From contig OZ022510.1 in NCBI GenBank assembly GCA_963989385.1, positions 37,081,448 to 37,145,447 of the forward strand: DNA of 64,000 nt, read 5' to 3'. Below are positions 1 through 12,900 of this stretch, piece by piece; the first letter of the stretch is position 1, and the number at the start of each line of letters is the position of its first letter. The position numbers and the translations under genes are program-made. The stretch is from Ctena decussata. Lineage: Eukaryota; Mollusca; Bivalvia; Lucinida; Lucinidae. The notes under the pieces are model-generated. The model made no database searches and was not told where the DNA came from. It saw nothing but the letters and a program-made list of their open reading frames with translations.

Positions 1-256
1 GGGATATAGATTCAATGAATTTTCTTGTTAGCTTCAGATTCATAATGACACAAGTTCTATTCTCTCTTCGCATGAGATAGCACTAAGCTTTATGGCAACA
101 TGATACTTGTTTAAAATAAGTGTGCCCTAAATCACGCCTTGTCAACCTACGCCATCGAAACTAAATATTAAAAACTTCTACAAATTTGTAGCCAAATATA
201 ACAATTCTACTCGTCTTGTATGTATGTAACAAATAAAAAATCATTTGTGCATTGTT

Positions 257-402
257 AGCTCGCCTGAACGAAGTTCAGGAATAGCTATTGTACTACTCCC
301 CGGTGTCCGCGTTGGCGTTGGTGGCGGCGTTAGCAAGTATTTTATTTGATGGGCAAGGCGCTGTCAGGCGAGCTATCCTGTCCCGGTGACAGGTCTTGTT
401 TT
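257..402. mobile_element. Internally deleted copy of the 'gctcgcctgaacgaa' element
   Basis: Only the two ends are present: 'agctcgcctgaacgaagttc' at the left and 'caggcgagctatcctgtc' plus 'gacaggtcttgtttttt' at the right. The full form with its tandem core lies at 21418-22545. Confidence 0.6.
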
Positions 403-852
403 TTATTTCAAGTAAAAGAGCTTGTGAAATTATCACAAAACTCCTGAAAGTGGCCAAATTGGAACTTCTATTTTGGCTGCTTTCTGGAGTTTTATTAGAA
501 CTACATGGTTTATCTTTTACAAAGCAGAAATATTGTAGTTAAAAGGTTTACATAGATATGAGTCGAATAACATAGTTATTTTTAAGCTATTTGATTTTTT
601 ATTTCCAGGTGGAAATCAACATGTGCGTTTACCAGGCGTGCTTATTTTTTAAATTGGTTTAAACAATATTTTATTCAATACAACTACATAGTTACAAAAC
701 AGTACAATATACAATATGGTACAGGATCTAACGGTAAGCGGAACGCTGTTATGAAGTCATCTCCTGTTATTATTTAATTGTTTTGAGAGAACAGATATAC
801 TGGTATAAAATTTTGTTGATATTCTTTTCATGTTTTCGACCATTTCTTTCAG

Positions 853-973
853 AGTGAAGAGTTTATATTCAGGTCACGTGACCAAGATTGCGGAGTTGAC
901 CAATCCTCTTCAACCAACTTCATGGACTGCCACCTACTATCCTAGAGCAGATGATGTTGGAGTCTTCGAGGCT
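853..973 (+). CDS. Gene 1 exon A (first in window)
   Basis: The acceptor 'tttctttcag' precedes 853 and the donor 'gtatat' follows 973. The exon starts at the third base of a codon and ends in phase 0, encoding 40 residues from VKSLYSGHVT to DDVGVFEA. It looks like an extracellular beta-strand-rich piece with no cysteines. The missing first two bases of its first codon show that at least one upstream exon exists outside the window. Confidence 0.8.
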
Positions 974-3900
974 GTATATAGTTTTCAGTTTCTTTTGATA
1001 GTAGATGGATGATTTCACATCTTTTTCACTGATGTTTTAGTCATATTGGCACGATAGGAGGTGATTTTGAAGGGCTTGGTGCAATGACGCGTCGTTTAGG
1101 TTTTGACAAAATCTCGCCTCCAACGGGACTCGGACCTCGACCTCGTGATCCGAAATCGAGAGGCTACTGACTCAGCAATGCAGACGCTTCTCTGTCGATA
1201 AATTTATTTCTATATTGTATGATTCGCCCGGGAATAGTTAGTTCTATGAGACTGACTTTTATATCATATAACAACGTGTATTAATACGATTAACACAATT
1301 GAACGGGCTTCCATTGCTCACATCCTTTCAATATCACACCCTATCGTCCAAATATAACTGAAATACCGTTGAAAAGGGCGTAACATCCAAATTATCTGTC
1401 CGTCCATTTGAACATTATATACTGATTAACAACCATATCTGTGATTTCGTACCAAAAAGATCTTACAAGGTGTATTCAGAATGTATGTACAGTTGAGAGT
1501 TTTCTAAAAGCTAGTGTATATCTGCGTTAGCTTTGTTACGAAAGACATCTGTAGCTTTCTTCATAAGGGCAGGGAATCATGGTCACGCCTTTTCCAGAGA
1601 CATTTATAGTAAGAGACGAATGGACGAATGATGGATGACTGCGCCTGCAGGTCCTTTTCAACAGTATTTCGGTCGTTTCAGGGCTATGGGAGGGTAAAAA
1701 TTAATAGACCTTGAGCTGACAATAGACCCCCCTCCCCCCCAGGAGGAGTTTTGTACCCTATGATTTTCTAAAACTACATTATATAAGAAACAAAATGACA
1801 CATGTTAGCCCTCTGTACGTTGGGGCGTTAACGTATGACGTCAACGTCAATTACACTACCCAAATTTACATATTCACGTTATAATAGAAGATACGCATTG
1901 TTGAACACATGTTAGTATTCGCCCTAAATAATGTTGGGTTTTGTCTGCTAGTACATAAATCACTGTTTCAAAGTTATTGACATTGTCAAGGATAAGTTGA
2001 CTAACCCGTATAACGTAGTTTACAAAGCGTTTGACGTTTCTTCCCCTTCAGTGTCTAAATACATATAATATAAGGATCAAATTTTAAGAAATTAAATGTA
2101 GCGAAAAGTTAATGTTTTATATATGACTGTTTCAATATTCTAGTATAAAAAAGAAACAATCTAAAGTCTTACAAAACTCGTCAGCAGTCACGATAAATAT
2201 GTAACGTATATAACCACAACAAAAATACGAAAAAACAAAACAAAAACAAACAAACAGAAACAGACAAAATCGCTGAATTGGTGGACTGAAGTTTATCCGT
2301 GCTCCATCAATCTTCTTTTATTCATGCCCAGCTTAGATAATTTAGGCAGCAGTTAAATTAGCAGTGGATACATTAAATGGGGACAGAAACTATCTTATTT
2401 TTGAAGAATTTAACCTACAAAATGATGAGAAAAGTTACGAAAGCCAACATTAGCTGCATTTTATATTTCAATGTTATCTTTGTCTTCAGTAGATACTGTT
2501 GTATATGTAAATATGAAGAAATGTCAATGTTATGTGTCCTCAAACTATATAAAAAAAACATCTAATAGTGGATATTTGAAAAGCAATCTAACAGTAACAA
2601 TACGTTACATAATTGTAATATGTCGAGGAATAAGATTTGTGAGTCATCTGTTATCAAAAGTTTAGTTCCCTGGCGGCATGAAGTATTTATTGCTGTAGTA
2701 TAAGCTTACCACTGGTAGTCAGATGGCAAATTTAGCTCTTTGAAATACACAAGAGTTCAGCAAGACGAACATAGATTGTTACAGCTGAAGCAGTTCGACC
2801 TTGCCTTTAATTTATTCTCACTTAAAAGTGACTTTATAAGAATGATTTTTTTTTAAATTTATGCATTAAATGAAGTAAGTATAAGTTGATATATACTGCG
2901 ACTGATTAATATTTAGGTTCTCGTTATGATGGGGATAAAACCATTTTCGCTACCTGTGCCGTGGCTGAGCCATTCAATTACCCTACATACAAATATGCAA
3001 CTGTGACTACCAGCCGAGGCAATCAAAAGCAGTACCAACTCTGCCAGCATGCATTAACACCATTTTTCTATGCTGTCAGTTGAATCGTCAGCCACGAGCC
3101 TCTTTGCACAGAAACTGCTTTAAATGGATTAACAAATATGTGTGGCTCCCGTGATCATAACTTATATGTTAATTTGTGATCTACGTGATCTGTTTATGCA
3201 GCTCCCGGCCATCAAATACATTACAAAATGTTAACAATGTGAAAATTTAAGGAGTATAGAAAGTGACATACTTTATAACGCATACAACATTCTGTCTTCA
3301 GCCTTTCTGGAGTTCTATTTTTCATTATGTTGTTACAAATATCCAAATGGTCAGGTAATTTTTGCAAACCCCTATGGTTTTATTCCCACTTGTTGTTACT
3401 ATCAAGGACTAAATGTGTTGCGAAATACAAATTTCAGTCAGACAATTTTCAATAATGTAACAACTAAAATTGGGGCTTTATTCTCTAACAGTATTTAACA
3501 TATTTGGACAAGGATGATTTGAGAAGCAGTAAGATATCATAAATAAGCAGTTTACAATCACATTTATTGCTAAAAAGTAAACAATATGGTAATACAAGGT
3601 CACGGAGATCAAATGCAGTAAGTTACTTAGGTTAGCCCTTCCTTGGCATGTATAGGTATGCACTATTTCTATTGTTCGATTATTTGCTCTTCAGAAATAC
3701 TGTATTACTAGTAAAGGATATCGGAAATGAAGAATTCATAAACTCTCAATAAATACGTTGTATACGTTACTTGTTTGATCTTTCTGTTTTTCTCAATATT
3801 ATGCTGCAAAACATATAACTACAGTGTAGACAAATACATCCTGAAGGAGAACAACTAAGATTTGCTCATAAATATCTGAACAGCAATGACCAACATTAAT

Positions 3901-6900
3901 ATATTCTGTCATTTTCATTTGCCATTTTATTATGTGTGCAGAGCTACTGGAACACTGTCCCTGGAAAAAAAGTGTCTTTATGTTCTTTAGTGAATAGATT
4001 CTTTAAGAGATGATTGAATGTAGTTAGATTCTTAAGGAGATTTTTAATGTAGTTAGACTTTAAAGAGCAGGAAACAAAAGCATAGAAATATAGATCATCT
4101 TAAACACAGCATTTATAGATTTATATATTGCTACAGTATACTAGTAAACTGCCAGTGTCTCTTTTCTGTATTAAATATTTCTGATATTATTCTCCCAAAC
4201 TCCTGGTTGACACATACGTGTTAGTTACATAAATGAACTAAGTAAAGCAATATATTGACACTACCATTAATTATTTTCAAAAGTTTGTGTGTTTCTTAAC
4301 TGTAAATCAGCAATGTTGTTTTCTCTGGTAACGTAAAATATACGATAGTCTTACAAAAGTAAGTATACGCTGCCAGCAAATATCTACATTAGCCTTGATG
4401 CAGAACTGTATTTGGCTTAAGCCTTTAAACTTCATGTTACTGTTCTGCTTTATTCAGCGTGCACATAAAAGCTATAACAAAACATGTCAATAAACAAGGT
4501 GGAACTCCAGTTTGCATTGTTGATTACTGATTATTTTATAGTTTTAAACTAAACACGTCAAGCTTAGCTTTTAATGGTATCAAACTGGTTGCATATCATT
4601 TTATTCGAGCCCTATATGCAAAATCAGGGTTAGCTTTTAATAGCTGCGGCTTTATCTTTTCTGAAGTATTTTTTATTTTTTAGCTCACCTGAGCCGAAGG
4701 CTCAGAGGTAAGCTTATAGGATGGGAGTCGAGCCGTCGTCCGTCCGTCCGTGGGTGCGTGGGTGGGTGCGTGGGTGGGTGCGTCAACACTTTCAAACATA
4801 AATATCTCAGAGACCAGTGGGCCGATCGCACTCAAATTTTATCTGAAGCATCATTTGGGTGGGGGAAAGGCTGCATTAGGTTTTGGTGCCGATCAGCTCA
4901 GAACTCTGGTTTCCATGGCAACAGATAGCCCCCATAGGGTTATAATGGGGAAAACGGCGTCATCACGTTTTCTCAACTGTTTTTGATCAGATCCTTATCA
5001 TACTTGCAGGTAATGATGACATACACAAGAGCTTGGATGAGTTCGAAATTTGGTCGGATTCGAGCACAGACTACGGAGTTAGCTGCCCTTGAGCGTTTGA
5101 AAAAAATCCCATAGGGTTATAATGGGGAAAATGGCGTCATCACCTTTTCTCAACTGTTTTTGCTTAGATCCTTATCATACTTGCAGGTAATGATGACATA
5201 CTTAAGTGCTTGGATGAGTTCGAAATTTGGCCGGATTCGAGCACAGACTACGGAGTTGGCTGCCCTTGAGCGTTTGAAAAAAATCCCATAGTGTTATAAT
5301 GGAGAAAACAACGACATCACATATTTTTAGAAAAACTTTGTCATCGCTCTATTGCCTACATTTCTCAACGGATTTTAAAATAACTTCACACAAATGTAGG
5401 GCGTGACAATATCTCGAGCAAGTTCGACTTTCAGGATGCTGCGCCTAAGGTCAAGGTCACTGTGGCTAATTTTAGAAAAACTTTGTCAGCGCTCTAGCAC
5501 CTACATTTCTCAATGGATTTTAAAATAACTTCACACAAATGTAGGGCATGACAATATCTCGAGCAAGTTTGACTTTCAGGGTGCTGTGCCCAAGGTCAAG
5601 GTCACTTTGGCTATTTTTAGAAAATCTTTGTCATCGCTCTAGCGCCTACATTTCTCAATGGATTTTAAAATAACTTCACACAAATGTAGGGCATGACAAT
5701 ATCTCAAGCAAGTTTGACTTTCAGGGTGCTGCGCCCAAGGTCAAGGTCGCCGTGGCTATTTTTAGAAAAACTTTGTCATCGCTCTAAGGCCTACATTTCT
5801 CAACGGATTTTGAAATAACTTCACACAAATGTAGGGCATGACCATATCTCGAACAAGTTTGACTTTCAGGGTGCTGCGCCCAAGGTCAAGGTCACTGTGG
5901 CTATTTTTAGAAAAACTTTGTCATGGCTCTAGCACCTACATTTCTCCATGGATTTTGAAATAGCTTCACACAAATGTAGGGTATGACACTATCTCGAGCA
6001 AGTTCGACTTTCAGGGTGCTGCGCCCAAGGTCAAGGTCACTGTGGCTTTTTTTAGAAAAACTTTGTCATCGCTCTAGCACCTACATTTCTCAACGGATTT
6101 TGAAATAACTTCACACAAATGTAGGGCATGACAATATCTTGAGCAAGTTTGACTTTCAGGGTGCTGCACCCAAGGTCAAGGTCACTGTGGCTATTTTTAG
6201 AAAAACTTTGTCATCGCCCTAGCACCTTCATTTCTCCATGGATTTTTAAATAACTTGACACAAATGTAGGGTATGAAAATATCCCAAGCAAGTTCGACTT
6301 CCAGGGTGCTGCGCCCAAGGTCAAGGTCACTGTGGCTATTTTTAGAAAAACTTTGTCAGCGCTCTAGCACCTACATTTCTCAATGGATTTTAAAATGAAT
6401 TCACACATATGTAGGGCATGACAATATCTCGAGCAAGTTCGACTTTCAGGATGCTGTGCCCAAGGTCAAGGTCACTGTGGCTATTTTTAGAAAAACTTTG
6501 TCATCACTCTAGCACCTACATTTCTCAACGGATTCTAAAATAATTTCACATAAATGTAGGGCATGACAATATCTCGAGCAAGTTTGACTTTCAGGGTGCT
6601 GCAATCAAGGTTTTTGTTTAGATCCTTATCATACTTGCAGGTAATGATGACATACATAAGAGCTTGGATGAGTTCGAAATTTGGCCGGATTCGAGCACAG
6701 ACTATGGAGTTAGCTGCCCTTGAGCGTTTGAAAAAAATCCCATAGTGTTATAATGGAGAAAACAACGTCATCACATTTTCATTTTTCATCGGATCCTCTT
6801 CATACTTGCAGGTAATGAGGATATGCATAAAAGCTTGGATTAGTTAGCATTTCGGCTAGATCTCACTACTGACTATGGAGTACCTGCCCTGAGCATCCAA

Positions 6901-9900
6901 AAAATCAATGTCACCACTTTTTCTTGGTTTCTACTGATCCGGTCCTTTTCAAACTTGCAGGTATTGTAATGAGGAAATGCATAATATCTTAAACAAGTTC
7001 AAATTTTGGCCAGATCAGGCCAACCACTACGAAGTTAGCTGCCCTTGACAGCTCTGTCTATTGTGCTCTTGATCGGATACTTTTTAAACTTGCATATATT
7101 AAATGAGGGCATACATAATGTTTTGGATGAGTTTAATTTTCAGCCTGATTGGACCACTGACTGTGGAGTTAGCTGCCCTTGAGCATCTTAAATATCCCTA
7201 TAGGTTTACAGTGTCTCTCAGGTGAGCAATTGTTGCCCTTTGGGCTACTTGTTATTTTATTTTATTTTTGATTTATTTATTATTTTTGGGGAGATTTTTT
7301 GGATTTTTCAGCTGTATATAACAAAATTTCAGGTATGTTACTGTCTTTAGAACTCAGATGTACAATTTGTAAAAGAAACAAACTGGCCAATGTCATTATG
7401 AAATACTTTTATTTTTTATATAATAACAAAGTAAACAGCAAAACCTGTTTTACATGTGCAGAATATGTCAATGCCCTTAACATTACAATTTAAAGTATAC
7501 TGTATTTAATCACGTATAAAACACACCTCAATCCCTAAAAGTAATAACTGAGAGAATTGTTGATAGGACCAAGTACACAATATATCATAAGAACACCCAG
7601 ATTTATATGTGTTATTTTTTAATGTGACAGTGGAAAAAAACTCAGTAAAGATATTATGATAAAATATTTTAAATGTTAATGTTATTTACGTTACTACTAG
7701 TAATAGCTTATCATAGAAAATAAACCAGAATGCATTTTTCTCTTATATTAAAAGATTCTTATATGAAGAAACTGCTACCAAAGAAGATAAAATGATTCTA
7801 TCTTCAAATGATATGATTTTAATAAAAGTAGCCATAGGTAACGTATATAATCGATCATTATGGCCGACTAAAATGCATTCAAAATATTGTTGAACTGCTC
7901 CTTGCTGTTTAAATAGGCTGGCGTATTCAATATTACCTTTTACTGTTGTTTTCAATTCCAATAGTGTAGTTCAAGCGCTTGAATTATACGGAAAGTGATA
8001 ATTGTAATATGGAACATTCATAAGGGGTTACTGTGTTCAACGTTCTATTTCTCCCAAAGTATACAAGATAGGATAATATTTTTTGCAGATCTGAAAAGAT
8101 CAATAAATTTTCTTTAACCCATTAACAAACATTTGGTCTAATATAAAAGGAATAACTTACAAAAAGAAAGTATTTTGGATGGAAATTGCAATTTTAATGG
8201 AGAGTAAAGACAAACGTCACGTATATTACACCACGTAGGCTAAAGTGACGTTTCAAACATCATAACTTTTAGCTATTGGATTATTCTAGTAGATTTCATT
8301 ATAATTTTAAACATAGGAAAGTGACTTTCATTTTTTATAATTTTTGATAATTTTCATTTTATGTTTATTATTTTAATGGGTAACGTAATGTAACAGGCTG
8401 TTACAGCTTAACGCCCCACTGGCCAGAGGGCTAACATGCTGCAAAATACTTCTAAGATGCTGGTCTTTAAGAAAAGTATGGTCTACAAAACTCCCCCTGG
8501 GGGGGGGAGGTAAACCATATCTGGCTCATGGCCTATAATAGCTGTGTGCGATGGAATCACGTTTACAGTTGTGAAGATTTCCACCTCCGGCGTGAATACT
8601 TTTAGTGTAAATCCACAACCTCCACAATATGTTCTATAAAAGGGTTATCCTTGGGAATCAAGGATCACACCAAAGAACTGAAAACTGATTGACAAGATTG
8701 ACTCCTTTCAGCCTTTATATTACAGTGTACTTCAACTTTCTATTTAATCTTTTTCTTGCAAAACAATGAAAACGCTTCTATTAGTATGTTGCTAGTATGT
8801 AAAATTTATTAAAAGGACGTTAGAAATAATCTGTTTTGGAATTAATTACAGTTTAAACAGTATAATACAGACATGCACATGTACCGCATTTAATTCGGTG
8901 TTGATACATCAAGTATACATGCTTTATATAACACTGATTTTTGGCGATTTACAGGCTTCATGCTCACATACGTGGGCAACTTAGCCAAAATAATTTGCAG
9001 ACATTTGCGTATATATTGGAATTAAGTTATTTCAAATCTAAAGAAACAACTATCATGCTTTCAGATGGCCTATCATCCAGCAGAAACAACATCTGACGTC
9101 ACTGTCACGTGGTCAGTCGCTGGCATGCGTTGTGAACCGAGCACTGTATTTGCAGAAAAGATAATAGAGGAAGACATAGTAGTTTTCACAAATATCTCCA
9201 AGCTGAGAAATGTAGGCGGTAGTGTGATTTTAGCAATCGATTCTGAGGTAAATGATCTTTTTGTTGATGCTGTTGTTTCCGATGCACTGAGGCGAAACCA
9301 GGTTGTGCAATAGTGATAGATCGTCCTTGCCTTAAGTTCCAGAAAAAAGAATAATATGAAATTAAGACACTGCCTTTATGTAGTAATGATTTATTCGATT
9401 TCAAGAAAAATAGTTTTATGCTACATTACAGTTGGTTTCCTAAAATACGTCTTGAAACAACTATTCACCAAAGCAGGTTTAAAGTAAGTTTCACACCGGC
9501 TTCACTCTATTCCTGCTGCATTCTAACTTTGGTGCGGGGTTTCGTGTTTCCTGTTTACGTGATATGGCACGGCACGGCGTTTTACCCAGACACAAGTTCC
9601 TATGGCTCTGATTGGACGTTTCAGTCCTTCTAGCAGAGGATAGACTCTCAAAATTGTTAATTAGAAAAGCACTGCATTTAGAATTTAAATTTATCTCGAC
9701 AATTTAGAAGAAAAATGAATAGAATAGAATAATGAAAAATTGCTGTACAGACTCTACGACCTCTATTTCTTCTTGTTTTGTTGATTTCTATCCAAACCGG
9801 TCTAATCTGGACTTCTGTTTTGGTGTTGGTACGAAAGAAACCCAGTTGAAAGTAATATATTTTATAGGTTAAATGTGCCTCATCAATCCTCACCAAAGAG

Positions 9901-12900
9901 CTCCCGCTTTTTCAAAGCTTTGAATTGCAGGCGAAAGCGAGTGCTAGAAGGAGTCAGATTTGTAGCTTAATAACATGTATATATAGCCATTATATTTATA
10001 CAGTTTCATAAAACGTTTGTAAAAGTACCCCCCCCCCCCCCAAACCAGCTTTTCCTATTTTTAGATGTAAGACCAGAAACAAACAAAAATAACTCGTAAA
10101 GTTAGGATAATTCCATTATTAGGGTTATGAAATACTTCTTACAATTGAAATACCGGTACCTTCAAGATTCTGAAAATTGGGACGCCTAACATAATTACCA
10201 TAAGTGTCTACAAGTTGGACAAGTTCGAGGGCCGTATTTATAAAACGACTTCAGTGGTTGCTATGCTGTCGCTAAGGCTGAATTTCTATGAAGGAGAGTC
10301 CCTACAACTATTAAAGTTGCTCTGGAGGAACAGTCTTTTTCAGACTGTTCCTCAAGAGCAAATTTCATAGTTGTAGTGAATCTACTTCATAGAAATTTCG
10401 CCTTAGCAACAGCATAGCAACGACTTAAGTCGTTTTATGAATATGGCCCCGGGTTTACAACACAGTAATGCGTCCGAATATGCCGACACAATAGCAGACA
10501 GTATAGACCCTAATTAGACTGATCCTTGACGCGCAATATGATCGGGATCTACACTGTTGTTAGGAACTAGCTGTTCCAATACCGTATAATGGAAAATTTT
10601 CGCGTCGCCTAATTTTCGCGGAATTTTCGCGATCGAGAGCGATCCGCGAAAATTAAACTCCGCGAAATGTTTTCCATATTTGTACAGAATAGTTATTAGA
10701 AATTTGAATCGTCCAAAGATATGGTTTGCGGTATTCAAAGCGCCCCACAAACCTAAGAAGTAGGTAGATATAGAGCTATTATTTTCGGCGTAATTATGCT
10801 AGCTGGTAATTAGCATGTACATGTAATTACAACTTGAACAGGCCGTCACATTTTTCGCTTGATTAACGGTCAATTTTACTCGATTATGCAAGTACAATTG
10901 ATTTACTTTTAATTGACTATGAGTTCTTTTATTTTCATCCTGAACAATAGTCATTCTATCAATTGCTCGCATATTTCAATTTCAGTTGACTGTTTCTGTG
11001 TACTAAACTTTGATTTGTACTCATATGTCAATATGTATTGACCTGAGTTTAATAAAGTGCTAGTTGAGTTGAGTTGAGTTGTACAAATGTCTATCTTACG
11101 TTTTCATTTTTTGTGTTTTTTATTGTTTTTTTGTATTTTGTTTTTCTTTTGTGAAAAAGGATGAATATCCACCCAAACCTAAAAGGAGCCGATTCTATCT
11201 AAACAAGTGTGTTAAGCGTAAGGTGAATACAGTTTCTCCTTTTAAATCTTGATTTTTCAGTCAGTATTATACCGGACAAACAAAATTTTTATTTTCGTGG
11301 ATATTCACATCCGCGAAAAATAAAAACCGCGAAAATTAATCCTCATGTTTTTCGGGCAAATCCGCGAGAATTTGGCGACGCGAAAATTTTCCATTATGCG
11401 GTATCTAGAATTTTATGACAATCAATTTCAGATAAGTGGATTGAGTGGAGCATTTGTAAGAGTTGCTGGATCGTCTCAGAACCAGCCATCACAGCCGTTT
11501 GTTACAAGTCTAAATGCTGATGGAGAAGTGAGCTTCGATCTTGTTGTCTTAGATGCACGACCGTTGTCTGGCACCATCTATGTGCTTTTCAAAACTTCAG
11601 AAGGAACGAGGATTTCTCTAAGAGTCAGAATCCGACTAACGATAAGAAGGCCTCTTCTCGTTTTCACTCCGATATCTCTTTCAGAGAATGTTGTAAGGGG
11701 CACACAAAAAATAATAGAAATATCATTAAAGAATGAAGGAGAAGTTACGGCGAGGAATCTGAGAGCTGACCTTCCAACAGATCCTCGACTCTCTTTAATC
11801 TCATTTTCAAGTGCAAATCAGAGTGATCCATCTGATGTGTTGGAATTACCCCCAACAGTTACTGCTATAATGTCAGTCGCTGTTACAGCAGCAGATTCGA
11901 CACTCGGCGAAATGAGTGGAACTATTGCCGTAAATTCTGACCTTGCTTCGGCAACTATAAGATACAAATTCTACATTACTTCGACCCAACAATTGAACCT
12001 GACATTCATAGTCAAAGATGAGTATACATACTTCGCCTCGGGAGCGCCGCTAGTAAGCGGTGCTGAAGTAAGACTGTCTAACCCAAGACAAGCATATTCA
12101 GAAACAAGATTCACCACTAATGAAACAGGTAACTTAACGTCATTTGTCATTAGATTATTTTGTCTTTACCGGAATTCTTCTTGTAAAACAATCCTAAAAT
12201 AAGGAATGCACAAGTCCATATTTTAGTATTTTCAAAGACAGTCCATATTTGCATAGAGATATTTTGAAAAAGTTGGTAATGTTTAACAACTACACTTATG
12301 TCGTAAGGGGCTTGAAACAGTTTGAAGAGTTATTACTTCAGACGTTGATACAAAAAAAAATCCTTTCATGTTTTAATTCCAGTTAAGTGTGGCTCTGAAC
12401 TATTTGTTGTAGCTAAGAAATTTTGACTGACTGTTTTAAGTATTATACGTCAAGGCCCAGGTTAGAACTTCGAAATATCCTTACCCACATAACTAAATCA
12501 AGAATTATTCAGTTAAAAGTTTTATCCAAAAGTTTTTGCTACTTTCTGATGCAGATTAAGTAAAACGGTATCTGTTTCGACTCAAAGTTCTCATTCTTCA
12601 GTGGAATGAAATATAATACAATGGGGAGGAAGTTTATATGCATACATCTTTATGTCTATACTTAGTTTTTTTAAAACGTTTTCTTGTTTGATCCTTGTTT
12701 CCAGCCGATCCATATTCTTAGAACCAGCCGATCCATATTCTTAGAACTTATCTTTATCATTTTGGTTAATTGTTGGTATCGAGATGAACGTAATGAGATG
12801 AATTTTATCCAGTTCATATCCAATATGAAAGATGCCTTGAAATCATTATTTTGCATTGTACAGGTTATGTTACATTTGAGAATATCACGGAAGATCAGTA

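Larger units (their letters stand above)
1684..8535. repeat. Inverted pair of diverged repeats in the first intron
   Basis: The segments at about 1725-1835 and about 8400-8505 are inverted copies. Both carry a C-run followed by 'ggagttttgta', and 'catgttagccctct' followed by 'ggggcgttaa'. They could be ends of one 6.8-kb element or two separate insertions. The intron between holds mostly AT-rich sequence with no gene. Confidence 0.4.

Noticed and set aside
5315..6600. CRISPR-like regular repeats
   Set aside because: The ~145-bp units are contiguous with no unique spacers, in animal DNA.
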